Assembly (NCBI GenBank): GCA_029257405.1
Contig: JARIBO010000050.1
Coordinates: forward strand, 1 to 64,000
From: Caryophanales bacterium
Lineage (GTDB): Bacteria > Bacillota > Bacilli > Bacillales > Amphibacillaceae
Direction of reading: 5' to 3'
DNA length: 64,000 bases
How positions within the stretch are numbered: position 1 is the stretch's first letter; each line of letters starts with the position of its first letter. The notes below the pieces were generated by a model that did not search any database, had not been told where the DNA came from, and saw nothing but the letters and a program-made list of their open reading frames with translations. This document shows, in pieces, positions 29,216 to 37,162 of the stretch. Position numbers and translations under genes: made by a program.

Positions 29216-29620
29216 TTGAATAGTTATATTTTTGTAGCTTCTGCGGTTGTTTCAGTTTTTTCAGTATATTATGTATTAAATCATGTTCTAAAAGAAGTTA
29301 AAGAAAATGAAGTACCATTCGAAAAAACACAAAAGAAATTTTTGCTAGGTATTCTATTAAGTAAAATAGTACCTTTAATATTTCTTATTTATGGGATTAT
29401 TAAAATGACACATAAAGAAATAAGTGAACTTTATATTCCATCAGCTATTATTGGACTTGCTGTTATTATTGGACTAATCTTACTAGGAAAAACAAAAAAA
29501 GATAATGAAAATGAAGTGACAGCAGTATATATAAATTATTTAATAACTTTCACAAGACCACTCATGTTAACATTACCAATCATGTCTGTAGCATTTTTAT
29601 ATTTACAAATTTTTAATTAA
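29216..29620 (+). CDS. Uncharacterised small integral membrane protein with an internal two-fold repeat
   Basis: I do not recognise this 134-residue protein. It starts with TTG at 29216, with AGGGGA 7 bases upstream, 16 bases after the ffh stop. Four hydrophobic segments are visible (about 4-24, 43-63, 73-91, 106-132). The halves repeat: ENEV at 30-33 and 98-101, and Pro at 53 and 121, each 68 residues apart without a gap; YI at 4-5 and 73-74. This gives two helix-loop-helix hairpins, loosely like rotor c subunits, but Lys50 and Leu118 occupy the place where an ion-binding Glu would lie. Function is unknown; its position suggests coexpression with ffh. Confidence 0.7.
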   Translation: MNSYIFVASAVVSVFSVYYVLNHVLKEVKENEVPFEKTQKKFLLGILLSKIVPLIFLIYGIIKMTHKEISELYIPSAIIGLAVIIGLILLGKTKKDNENEVTAVYINYLITFTRPLMLTLPIMSVAFLYLQIFN

Positions 29621-29625
29621 AAAGA

Positions 29626-29649
29626 CTGTAAGGTGAAAACACTTTACAG
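29626..29649 (+). other. Hairpin in the rpsP leader
   Basis: CTGTAAGGTG, loop AAAA, CACTTTACAG: ten pairs with one G-U. It is not followed by a T-run, so it is unlikely to be a terminator. A second weaker stem (AGAAAA/TTTTCT) follows at about 29655-29677 before the rpsP ribosome binding site. It could be a leader structure or an mRNA 3' end stabiliser. Confidence 0.45.
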
Positions 29650-29709
29650 CAGTTAGAAAACATGTTATTATTTTCTTTGGAATGAAAAAAAGATTCGGAG
29701 GTGTTTTAT

Positions 29710-29982
29710 ATGTCAGTTAAAATTCGTTTAAAGCGTGTGGGTGCTAAAAAGACTCCATTTTACCGTATCGTAATTGCAGATTCGCGTGCACCACGTGATG
29801 GTCGTTCGATCGAACAAATTGGTACTTTTAATCCATTAGAAAATCCAGCAATTGTTAAAATTGATGAAGACAAAGCAATAGATTGGATGACTAAAGGTGC
29901 TCAGCCAAGTGATACTGTAAGAAATTTATTTTCAAAACAGGGAATTATGCAGAAGTTTCATGATGCTAAAAACCAAAAGTAA
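29710..29982 (+). CDS. rpsP: 30S ribosomal protein S16
   Basis: A 90-residue small-subunit protein: [30 protein letters not shown] is the S16 N-terminal signature region, followed by [13 protein letters not shown]. The ATG at 29710 is preferred over a GTG nine bases upstream because CGGAGGTG overlaps that GTG. KhpA follows 14 bases later, the usual pair. Confidence 0.97.
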   Translation: MSVKIRLKRVGAKKTPFYRIVIADSRAPRDGRSIEQIGTFNPLENPAIVKIDEDKAIDWMTKGAQPSDTVRNLFSKQGIMQKFHDAKNQK

Positions 29983-29996
29983 AGTAGTGTGATAAG

Positions 29997-30224
29997 ATGA
30001 AACAATTAATTGAATCTGTTGTTACACCACTTGTTGATTTTCCAGAAGACATCGTTGTTAGTCTGAAAGAAGAAGAAAAAAAATTGATTTATCATTTAAC
30101 TGTAAATGAAAAAGATGTTGGTAAAATCATCGGTAAAAATGGTCGAATAGCTAAAGCAATTCGAACAGTTGTATATGCTGCAAAATCGGACACGAATAAG
30201 CGCGTATATTTAGATATTATGTAA
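29997..30224 (+). CDS. khpA: KH-domain RNA-binding protein KhpA (YlqC)
   Basis: A 75-residue single KH-domain protein with the RNA-binding GKIIGKNGR loop. KhpA forms a complex with KhpB (Jag) in Gram-positive bacteria and affects cell size, division and sRNA binding. It follows rpsP, as is usual. The ribosome binding site is poor, so it is probably translated by coupling or read-through from rpsP. Confidence 0.95.
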   Translation: MKQLIESVVTPLVDFPEDIVVSLKEEEKKLIYHLTVNEKDVGKIIGKNGRIAKAIRTVVYAAKSDTNKRVYLDIM

Positions 30225-30228
30225 AAGT

Positions 30229-30257
30229 GAGGAAAAGGGACCCCTTTTCCTCTTTCT
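30229..30257 (+). terminator. Intrinsic terminator after khpA
   Basis: Stem GAGGAAAAGGG / CCTTTTCCTC with a short ACC-type loop followed by TTTCTTTT. It splits rpsP-khpA from ylqD-rimM-trmD. Confidence 0.85.
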
Positions 30258-30340
30258 TTTATGTTTAAAAATCTTCATTATTTAATTCCTCAATGTTAAC
30301 CCTTCATGTTAAATCAAAGAAAGTGAGGATATAATTAGCT

Positions 30341-30733
30341 ATGAAAGTGATTAAAGAAATTCTCATTAAACAAGTCATTACTCAAGAAAGTAAAAAGAAA
30401 CTAGAAAGTAGTTTTAAACAAAGAAAAGCTGAGTTAGAACTAGAATGTAAACAATTGTTTTTTGAAAAAAAGAAATTACAAAAAGAAAAAAAGAATGCTA
30501 CATATAAAATTGATCAACGTTTTCAAGTGGAAATAGATAACCGAAAAAGCGAAATTAATCAAATTAAATTTAAATTAGAACAATTGCATCAACTTCCGTT
30601 AGGTAGTGAGATCATAGAAAATAAAATAGATTCAATTGTTGATATAACTTTAGGTATGAATTGGAGAAACTTTGAAAAAGAAAAAGCGATTATTATAAAA
30701 AATGACGTTGTTATAAGAATCGACAATGAATAG
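30341..30733 (+). CDS. ylqD: YlqD family protein
   Basis: A 130-residue hydrophilic protein resembling B. subtilis YlqD end to end: an N-terminal MKVIKEILIKQVITQESKKK, a long Lys/Glu-rich coiled coil over about 25-85, then LPLGSEI and a C-terminal beta-rich piece. Function is unknown. It lies between khpA and rimM as in Bacillus and Listeria, and its presence points away from Staphylococcus proper. The AGTGAGG site is 13 bases from the ATG, so the start is less sure. Confidence 0.88.
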   Translation: MKVIKEILIKQVITQESKKKLESSFKQRKAELELECKQLFFEKKKLQKEKKNATYKIDQRFQVEIDNRKSEINQIKFKLEQLHQLPLGSEIIENKIDSIVDITLGMNWRNFEKEKAIIIKNDVVIRIDNE

Positions 30734-30743
30734 GAGGCTAATA

Positions 30744-31247
30744 ATGTTAACGATAGGTAAAATAATTAATACACATGGCATTAATGGTGAACTTAAAATA
30801 ATAGAACAAACTGATTTTCCAGACAGATTTTCTGAAGGAAAGACAATATATATGGTGAATGATAAAAATGAAGTAGTTCCTATTGAAATAGAAAGTTATC
30901 GACAAATGAATAAATTTGGTTTATTAAAAATCAAAGGTTATGATCACATTTCAGATGCAGAAACTTTAAAAGGATTCGAATTAAAGGTGAAAAAAGAAGA
31001 TATAGGTCAACTTAATGAAGGTGAATTTTATTATTTTGAAATTATAGATTGTGAAGTCTTTACAATAGAAGGCGAGTTAATTGGTAAAATTGACTCAATT
31101 ATGTCACCTGGAGCAAATGATGTTTGGGTTGTAAAAAATAATAAAAATAAAGAAATTTTAATACCAGTCATTCCATCAGTCATTAAAAATGTAGATATTG
31201 ATAATAAACGAGTAGAAATTGAAGTAATGGAAGGATTATTAGACTAA
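30744..31247 (+). CDS. rimM: Ribosome maturation factor RimM
   Basis: A 167-residue factor with an N-terminal RimM domain ([17 protein letters not shown], about 3-85) and a C-terminal PRC-barrel ([20 protein letters not shown]), which binds S19 during 30S head assembly. The ATG at 30744 follows AGGAGG; an upstream ATG overlapping ylqD is rejected. The stop overlaps the trmD start by one base (TAATG). Confidence 0.96.
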   Translation: MLTIGKIINTHGINGELKIIEQTDFPDRFSEGKTIYMVNDKNEVVPIEIESYRQMNKFGLLKIKGYDHISDAETLKGFELKVKKEDIGQLNEGEFYYFEIIDCEVFTIEGELIGKIDSIMSPGANDVWVVKNNKNKEILIPVIPSVIKNVDIDNKRVEIEVMEGLLD

Positions 31248-31987
31248 TGCATATTGATATATTAACTTTATTTCCAGAAATGTTTAAAGGTGTGTTTAAT
31301 AATTCAATCATGAAAAGAGCTCAACAAAATGAACAATTTACTTATAACTTAGTTGATTTTAGAGAATACACTGAAAATAAACACCAAAAAGTGGATGACT
31401 ATCCTTATGGTGGTGGTGCTGGAATGGTACTGACACCCCAGCCTATTTTTGATGCAGTGAATGATATAAAAACTAAGAAAAATACAAAACCAAGAATTAT
31501 TTTAATGTGTCCACAAGGGGAAACATTTACTCAAAAAAAAGCAGAAGAATTAGCAAAAGAAGAACACTTAATTTTCATATCAGGTCATTATGAAGGTTAT
31601 GACGAAAGAATTCGTACACACTTAGTGACGGATGAAATCTCGATTGGAGACTATATTTTAACAGGCGGGGAATTAGGTGCGATGGTTGTAAGTGATAGTG
31701 TTGTTAGATTATTACCAGATGTCCTTGGAAATGTCGAATCAGCAATAGAAGATTCATTTTCTACTGGCTTGTTAGAACATCCTCATTATACACGCCCTGC
31801 TGATTATAAAGGATTAAAGGTACCTGAAATCCTCTTATCTGGTAATCATGCTCTAATTGATAAATGGCGCAAGAAAGAAGCTTTAAAAAGAACGTTAGAT
31901 AGACGTCCTGATTTATTAGAAACACATGAATTATCAAAAGAAGAAAGTATTCTATTAAAAGAAATAAAAAATGAAAGAAAGAATTGA
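31247..31987 (+). CDS. trmD: tRNA (guanine-N1-)-methyltransferase TrmD
   Basis: A 246-residue SPOUT methyltransferase that makes m1G37 in tRNAs to prevent frameshifting. N-terminal [21 protein letters not shown], and the trefoil-knot SAM site [24 protein letters not shown] are all present. It is translationally coupled to rimM, and the rplS promoter overlaps its end. Confidence 0.97.
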   Translation: MHIDILTLFPEMFKGVFNNSIMKRAQQNEQFTYNLVDFREYTENKHQKVDDYPYGGGAGMVLTPQPIFDAVNDIKTKKNTKPRIILMCPQGETFTQKKAEELAKEEHLIFISGHYEGYDERIRTHLVTDEISIGDYILTGGELGAMVVSDSVVRLLPDVLGNVESAIEDSFSTGLLEHPHYTRPADYKGLKVPEILLSGNHALIDKWRKKEALKRTLDRRPDLLETHELSKEESILLKEIKNERKN

Positions 31988-32012
31988 TATAGTTTAATAG
32001 TTATGTTATATT
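31984..32012 (+). promoter_or_regulatory. Promoter for rplS
   Basis: TTGATA (31984-31989) and TATATT (32007-32012) with exactly 17 bases between them, each 5 of 6 matches. The -35 overlaps the trmD stop codon. Confidence 0.7.
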
Positions 32013-32019
32013 TGATTAT

Positions 32020-32081
32020 GTGCTTACTTTATAAGCACCGAAAACGATGTTCCGCTATCAAGATAAGTGTGGTAAGAACAT
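32020..32081 (+). promoter_or_regulatory. rplS leader RNA, probable L19 leader
   Basis: Two stems lie between the promoter and rplS. The first is GTGCTTA / TAAGCAC at 32020-32038. The second is ATGTTC (32047-32052) paired with GAACAT (32076-32081) around an internal structure. This two-hairpin arrangement directly before L19 fits the Firmicutes L19 leader family, thought to bind L19 for autoregulation. I cannot run a covariance model, so the family call is tentative. Confidence 0.55.
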
Positions 32082-32103
32082 TAGTTAAAGGGAGTGAAGT
32101 TGA

Positions 32104-32448
32104 ATGCAAAATTTAATCGCAAGTGTTACAAAGGACCAGTTACGTAAAGATCACCCTGAATTTAGAGCAGGTGACACAGTAAGTGTTGATGTTAAAGTAG
32201 TTGAAGGTGAAAGAGAACGTATCCAGGTTTTTGAAGGTGTCGTAATTAGACGTCAAAATGGTGGGATTCATGAGACTTTTACAGTTCGTAAAATTTCTTA
32301 TGGTGTTGGGGTAGAACGTACTTTCCCATTACATTCACCAAGAGTAGATGCTATTAATGTAATTAGAAAAGGTAAAGTTCGTCGTTCTAAATTATATTAC
32401 TTACGTGATCTACGTGGTAGAGCTGCAAGAATCAAAGAGCGTCGTTAA
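32104..32448 (+). CDS. rplS: 50S ribosomal protein L19
   Basis: A 114-residue large-subunit protein at the 30S-50S interface. Conserved parts are [48 protein letters not shown] and [18 protein letters not shown]. The ATG follows AGGGAGTGAAG. It is transcribed from its own promoter with a structured leader and closed by a strong terminator. Confidence 0.98.
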   Translation: MQNLIASVTKDQLRKDHPEFRAGDTVSVDVKVVEGERERIQVFEGVVIRRQNGGIHETFTVRKISYGVGVERTFPLHSPRVDAINVIRKGKVRRSKLYYLRDLRGRAARIKERR

Positions 32449-32455
32449 TATAGTC

Positions 32456-32506
32456 AAATAAAAATCTCAGTAGCTATTGTTTATGCTGCTGAGATTTTTA
32501 TTTTTG
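32456..32506 (+). terminator. Intrinsic terminator after rplS
   Basis: Long inverted repeat AAATAAAAATCTCAG / CTGAGATTTTTATTT with an inner AGC/GCT pairing and trailing T-run. Confidence 0.85.
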
Positions 32507-32656
32507 TAAACTAATATTAAATTAGTTTTTTTAAAAAATAGAATCAAACTTAAAATGAATCGTTCAACAAAATATAAAATATACATTAATAATGGAAATA
32601 TACCCTAACCTAGCTTACAATAGAATAGGTAAGTCATTTTAATTTGGAGGGAAACA

Positions 32657-33199
32657 ATGGTGAAGAAAAGAAATGAATTATTTGATTGGGTAAAAGCAAT
32701 TATTATTGCATTAATTATTGGATTTATTATACGCGCTTTTATAATTTCACCAATAATAGTAGATGGTCCCTCCATGGAACCAACTTTATATGATCGAGAT
32801 CAAATGATTGTCAATAAATTTAATTATCATTTTAATGATCCAGAGAGATTTGATATTGTTATATTCCATGCAACTGAAGATAAAGATTATATAAAACGTG
32901 TAATAGGACTACCAGGAGAACATGTCGAAATAAAAGATAACGAGCTTTACATTAACGATGTTAAAAAAGAGGAGTATTTCTTACAAACAGCGAATGAACC
33001 TATTATTACAGCAGATTTTGATCTAAGCTCTCTTCCAGGTGAATATGATGTTATTCCAGAAAATAAAGTACTCGTCTTAGGTGATAATCGAAACAACTCT
33101 ACAGATAGCCGAATTATAGGGTTAGTAAATATCGAGGAAATAGTTGGTAAAGCAAGTTTAGTGTATTGGCCGTTTAAACGTGTTCAGTTTGCGAAATAA
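32657..33199 (+). CDS. lepB: Type I signal peptidase
   Basis: A 180-residue membrane protease that removes signal peptides from exported proteins. It has one N-terminal transmembrane helix (about 12-32), nucleophile Ser39 in GPSMEPT, catalytic Lys80 in DYIKRVIGLPGE, and the conserved VLGDNRNNSTDSR box. This is the short SipS/SpsB-type. A GGAGGG site precedes the ATG; a weak promoter may lie at 32593-32621. It sits between rplS and rbgA, as in several Bacilli. Confidence 0.95.
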   Translation: MVKKRNELFDWVKAIIIALIIGFIIRAFIISPIIVDGPSMEPTLYDRDQMIVNKFNYHFNDPERFDIVIFHATEDKDYIKRVIGLPGEHVEIKDNELYINDVKKEEYFLQTANEPIITADFDLSSLPGEYDVIPENKVLVLGDNRNNSTDSRIIGLVNIEEIVGKASLVYWPFKRVQFAK

Positions 33200-33218
33200 G
33201 AAAGGGAAGTGAACATTA

Positions 33219-34049
33219 ATGATTCAATGGTTTCCAGGCCACATGGCAAAAGCTCGAAGAGAAGTTGAGGAAAATTTAAAATTAGTAGATGTTGTAGTAG
33301 AAATAGTAGATGCAAGAACACCCACTTCCTCACAAAACCCAATGCTACAAAAAATAATTAAAAACAAAGCTAAAGTAATTGTTTTAATGAAACGAGATTT
33401 AGCTGATGAGAAAAGAACATTATATTGGCTTGATCAATTAAATGATGCTGATACAAAAGCTGTAGCGGTTGCTGCAAATAACCAAAGTGACATTAATAAA
33501 TTAATTCAATTAATCCAATCGGTCGGTTTAGAAGCTCAAAAGAAAATGACTGATAAAGGAGTTAATGAAAGACCAGTTAGAGCAATGATGATAGGTATAC
33601 CCAATGTAGGTAAATCAACTTTGATCAACCGGTTTGTAAATAGAAAAATAGCTAAAATAGGGGATCGTCCAGGTATCACTAAGCATCAACTTTGGATAAA
33701 GATTAATAAAGACTTTGAACTTTTAGATACTCCAGGTATTTTATGGCCTAAATTTGAAGATCCAGAAGATGGTAAACGACTTGCAATTATTGGGACGATT
33801 AAAGATAGTCTTATTCCTGCAGAAGACGTTACTGCCTTTTTATTAAATTATTTAGCTGAATACTATCCTGAAAGTATTAAAGAACGTTATGGAATAGAAG
33901 AAGTAGATGATATGTGGGAAGTGTTTGTGAAAATTGGACAAAAACGTGGAGCACTCGAAAGTGGTGGACACGTAAATTTTGATAAAGTTGCTCAAATTGT
34001 TCTTAGAGATTTAAGAACAGGAAAATTAGGAAAGATTTCATTAGAGTAA
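33219..34049 (+). CDS. rbgA: Ribosome biogenesis GTPase RbgA (YlqF)
   Basis: A 276-residue circularly permuted GTPase required for late 50S assembly. It begins MIQWFPGHMAKARREV; the G1 P-loop GIPNVGKST is at 126-134 and G3 is DTPGILWP. The G4 motif, expected before G1 as NKxD, reads MKRD at residues 57-60, so the usual guanine-contacting Asn is Met. The C-terminal domain (KRGALESGG..LRDLRTGKLG) is normal. Neighbours lepB and rnhB are typical. Confidence 0.95.
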   Translation: MIQWFPGHMAKARREVEENLKLVDVVVEIVDARTPTSSQNPMLQKIIKNKAKVIVLMKRDLADEKRTLYWLDQLNDADTKAVAVAANNQSDINKLIQLIQSVGLEAQKKMTDKGVNERPVRAMMIGIPNVGKSTLINRFVNRKIAKIGDRPGITKHQLWIKINKDFELLDTPGILWPKFEDPEDGKRLAIIGTIKDSLIPAEDVTAFLLNYLAEYYPESIKERYGIEEVDDMWEVFVKIGQKRGALESGGHVNFDKVAQIVLRDLRTGKLGKISLE

Positions 34050-34079
34050 AAGAATATGTTTAACATATTCTTTTTTTTT
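34050..34079 (+). terminator. Intrinsic terminator between rbgA and rnhB
   Basis: Stem AGAATATG / CATATTCT with a TTTAA-type loop and a run of nine T. The T-run merges into the rnhB ribosome binding site (TTTGGAG), so rnhB has no space for a promoter after it. Confidence 0.85.
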
Positions 34080-34090
34080 GGAGTGATAAA

Positions 34091-34867
34091 ATGGAGAACA
34101 AAACAATTAAAGAACTTAACGAATTATACTTAACAAACGAATTAACGAGCGATATGGTAGAATTAATAAAAAATGATTCACGTCAAGGTGTTCAGAATAT
34201 TGTAAAAAAATATGAGAAAAAACTCATAAATGAAAGAGCAATAGAAATGGAATTTGAAAAACTTAAAGAATTTGATTGTCAATATAAAAATAACAAAATT
34301 CAATTAGTTGCTGGAATAGACGAGGCTGGAAGAGGGCCTTTAGCGGGACCAGTAGTAGCTGCAGCTGTTATTTTACCAGATGATTTTAAACTATTAGGTT
34401 TAACTGATTCAAAACAAATATCAGAAAAAAATCGTGATAAATTCTATGATTACATAGTTAAAAATGCAATTAGTCACCATGCTGAAATCATTGACGTAGC
34501 AACAATTGATCAGGTGAATATTTATCAAGCAACAATTTTAGCAATGAAAGGCGCATATAAAAACTTAAAAATAAAACCAGACTATTTATTAGTAGATGCA
34601 GTTCAATTAAATGTGCAAGATATAGCATATGATCCGATTATAAAGGGTGATGCTAAAAGTCTATCAATTGCAGCTGCAAGCATTATAGCAAAAGTTACCC
34701 GAGACAGAATTATGAAAAAGTATGATGAAATGTATCCTGAATATAAATTTAAAAAGCATATGGGGTATGGTACAAAAGATCATTTACTTGCTTTAAATAC
34801 ATATGGAATCACTTCAATTCATAGAAAATCGTTTTCTCCGATTAAAGAATTAATAAAAATGAACTAA
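34091..34867 (+). CDS. rnhB: Ribonuclease HII
   Basis: A 258-residue nuclease that removes ribonucleotides from DNA and RNA primers. An N-terminal extension of about 70 residues typical of Bacilli precedes the catalytic domain, which has GIDEAGRGPLAGPV (Asp77, Glu78), the third aspartate in LLVDAVQL, and AASIIAKVTRD. The ATG has TTGGAGTGA upstream that overlaps the T-run of the terminator before it. Confidence 0.96.
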   Translation: MENKTIKELNELYLTNELTSDMVELIKNDSRQGVQNIVKKYEKKLINERAIEMEFEKLKEFDCQYKNNKIQLVAGIDEAGRGPLAGPVVAAAVILPDDFKLLGLTDSKQISEKNRDKFYDYIVKNAISHHAEIIDVATIDQVNIYQATILAMKGAYKNLKIKPDYLLVDAVQLNVQDIAYDPIIKGDAKSLSIAAASIIAKVTRDRIMKKYDEMYPEYKFKKHMGYGTKDHLLALNTYGITSIHRKSFSPIKELIKMN

Positions 34868-34884
34868 GATAATTATACACATAG

Positions 34885-34914
34885 CTAATAGTAATCGTTT
34901 ACGATTATTATTAG
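34885..34914. promoter_or_regulatory. Inverted repeat upstream of sucC, cre-like
   Basis: CTAATAGTAATCG / CGATTATTATTAG, 13 pairs with one G-T, around TTTA. The centre (AGTAATCGTTTACG, 34890-34903) matches 12 of 14 positions of the catabolite-responsive element consensus TGNAANCGNWNNCW. There is no T-run, so a terminator is less likely on the plus strand. It lies just upstream of the sucC -35. Confidence 0.4.
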
Positions 34915-34921
34915 TTATCCT

Positions 34922-34950
34922 TTGTATAAAATAGAAAAGTCTAATACAAT
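34922..34950 (+). promoter_or_regulatory. Promoter for sucCD
   Basis: TTGTAT (34922-34927) and TACAAT (34945-34950) with a 17-base spacer, 35 bases before the sucC start codon. Confidence 0.5.
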
Positions 34951-34984
34951 ATACACATGCTTAAATATGATTGGAGGACAAAGA

Positions 34985-36154
34985 ATGAATATTCATGAAT
35001 ATCAAAGTAAAAATATTTTAAGAGAATATGGTGTGAATGTCCCTAATGGACACGTAGCATATTCGATTGACGAAGCAGTAAGTTATGCAAAAAAAATCAA
35101 TTCAAACGTAACAGTTGTTAAAGCACAAATTCACGCTGGTGGTCGAGGTAAAGCAGGTGGGGTTAAAATTGCTAAAGATTTATCTGAAGTGAGAGCGTAT
35201 GCAAAAGAAATTTTAGGTAAAGTCTTAGTAACCCCACAAACTGGTCCTGAAGGCACTGAAGTTAAGCGCTTACTTGTCGAAGAAGGCTGCAATATAGATA
35301 AAGAATATTATATTGGATTAGTCTTAGATCGTTCAACATCTAGAGTTGTCTTAATGGGTTCTGAAGAAGGCGGAATGGATATAGAAGAAGTAGCTGCTAA
35401 TACACCAGAAAAAATATTTAATGAAGAAATTGATCCAACAGTCGGTTTACAAGCATTTCAAGCAAGAAGACTCGCTTTTAATTTAAATATTGAAAAAGAG
35501 TATATTGGAAAAATAACTAAATTAATAATGAATTTATACAAAGCTTATGATGACAAAGATTGTATGATTGCTGAAATAAATCCATTAGTTACAACAAAAG
35601 ATGGTGATGTTATGGCATTAGATGCAAAGATGAGTTTTGATGAGAACGCTTTACACCGTCAAAAAGAAATTGTCGAACTACGTGATTTAGATGAAGAAAA
35701 TAGAAATGAAATAGAAGCCTCTAAATATGATCTTAGTTATATACAATTAGACGGAAATATCGGTTGTATGGTAAACGGAGCAGGTCTTGCAATGTCAACA
35801 ATGGATATTATAAAATTCCATGGCGGAAGTCCAGCTAACTTCTTAGATGTAGGTGGAGATGCTACACCTGAAAAAGTAGCAGAAGCATTTAAAATAATTT
35901 TATCTGATAAAGAAGTTAAAGGTATTTTTGTAAACGTATTCGGAGGTATTATGAAGTGTGATTATATTGCTCAAGGAATTATTGAAGCGACAAAACAATT
36001 TGATTTAGAAATACCATTAGTTGTTCGTTTAGAAGGTACGAATGTTGACTTGGGCAAGAAAATGCTTAATGATTCAGGTTTAAATATTACTTCTGCAAAT
36101 TCAATGGCTGATGGTGCTGATAAAATCGTAAAAATGGTTAACGAATTAAAGTAA
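34985..36154 (+). CDS. sucC: Succinyl-CoA ligase [ADP-forming] subunit beta
   Basis: A 389-residue subunit of the TCA-cycle enzyme that makes ATP from succinyl-CoA. It begins [17 protein letters not shown]; the ATP-grasp domain has [16 protein letters not shown], and the C-terminal part has [13 protein letters not shown]. The start at 34985 follows GGAGGACAAAG; an upstream ATG at 34922 lies in the promoter. It forms a two-gene unit with sucD, 50 bases downstream. Confidence 0.97.
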   Translation: MNIHEYQSKNILREYGVNVPNGHVAYSIDEAVSYAKKINSNVTVVKAQIHAGGRGKAGGVKIAKDLSEVRAYAKEILGKVLVTPQTGPEGTEVKRLLVEEGCNIDKEYYIGLVLDRSTSRVVLMGSEEGGMDIEEVAANTPEKIFNEEIDPTVGLQAFQARRLAFNLNIEKEYIGKITKLIMNLYKAYDDKDCMIAEINPLVTTKDGDVMALDAKMSFDENALHRQKEIVELRDLDEENRNEIEASKYDLSYIQLDGNIGCMVNGAGLAMSTMDIIKFHGGSPANFLDVGGDATPEKVAEAFKIILSDKEVKGIFVNVFGGIMKCDYIAQGIIEATKQFDLEIPLVVRLEGTNVDLGKKMLNDSGLNITSANSMADGADKIVKMVNELK

Positions 36155-36204
36155 AAAAAATAATCTAATTATTTATATTATTAGTTAGAAAGGACGTACG
36201 ATAA

Positions 36205-37107
36205 ATGAGTATATATGTAAATGCAGAAACCAAAGTAATTGTTCAAGGTATTACAGGTTCAGCAGGAATGGATCATACACGCGAAATGATTAAGTATGGA
36301 ACTAAAATTGTAGGTGGTGTAACGCCTGGACGTGGAGGTACGAATGTTTTAGATGTTCCTGTTTTTGACACTGTTGAAGACGCTGTTAAAGAAACAGGTG
36401 CAACTGTATCAATCATTTATGTTCCTGCTGCTTTTGCAACAGATGCAATAATGGAAGCAACAGATGCTGGTTTGGAATTAGCAATTTGTATTACAGAGCA
36501 TATACCAGTTAAAGACATGATTGAAGTTAAAGAATTTATGAAGGGAAAGAAAACAAGGCTAATTGGTCCGAATTGTCCAGGAATTATTACTGCTGAAGAA
36601 TGTAAAATAGGTATTATGCCTGGATACATTCATAAAAAAGGTCATATAGGTGTTGTATCTAGGTCAGGTACGTTGACTTATGAAGCAGTACATCAACTTA
36701 CTCAAGCTGGTTATGGTCAAACAACAGCGGTAGGAATTGGTGGAGACCCAGTAAATGGAACGTCGTTTATCGACGTTTTAAAAGAATTTAATGAAGATCC
36801 AGAAACTTATGCAGTCGTTATGATTGGTGAAATTGGTGGAACAGCTGAAGAAGAAGCAGCAAAATGGATTAAAGAAAATATGAATAAACCTGTAGCTGGA
36901 TTTATTGGGGGAGCAACCGCACCTCCAGGCAAGAGAATGGGGCACGCTGGTGCGATTATTTCAGGTGGAGAAGGAACTGCAGCCGAAAAGAAACGTGTAA
37001 TGGCTGAATGTGGAATTAAAGTAGCAGAGTCTCCAGCTGAAATGGGCGAAGCAATGATTAGTTTATTAAAAGAACATAACATAGACGAGAAATGTAAAAC
37101 GCATTAA
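36205..37107 (+). CDS. sucD: Succinyl-CoA ligase [ADP-forming] subunit alpha
   Basis: A 300-residue CoA-binding subunit. The N-terminal CoA site reads [16 protein letters not shown] and GVTPGRGG. The phosphorylated histidine is His247 in [12 protein letters not shown]. It is followed by a hairpin terminator. sucCD here indicates an oxidative TCA segment at the locus, in the same place as in Bacillus. Confidence 0.97.
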   Translation: MSIYVNAETKVIVQGITGSAGMDHTREMIKYGTKIVGGVTPGRGGTNVLDVPVFDTVEDAVKETGATVSIIYVPAAFATDAIMEATDAGLELAICITEHIPVKDMIEVKEFMKGKKTRLIGPNCPGIITAEECKIGIMPGYIHKKGHIGVVSRSGTLTYEAVHQLTQAGYGQTTAVGIGGDPVNGTSFIDVLKEFNEDPETYAVVMIGEIGGTAEEEAAKWIKENMNKPVAGFIGGATAPPGKRMGHAGAIISGGEGTAAEKKRVMAECGIKVAESPAEMGEAMISLLKEHNIDEKCKTH

Positions 37108-37116
37108 TACTTACAA

Positions 37117-37144
37117 AGAAGTGGGGGAAACCTCACTTTTTTAT
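37117..37144 (+). terminator. Intrinsic terminator after sucD
   Basis: Stem AAGTGGGG / CCTCACTT with GAAA loop and six T. dprA starts just after it. Confidence 0.8.
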
Positions 37145-37162
37145 TTCTAAAGGAGTGAAAAC

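Noticed and set aside
30300-30340. Near-direct repeat ATGTTAACCCTTCATGTTAA before ylqD as an operator
   Set aside because: Short, AT-rich, no associated promoter and no known motif; probably chance.
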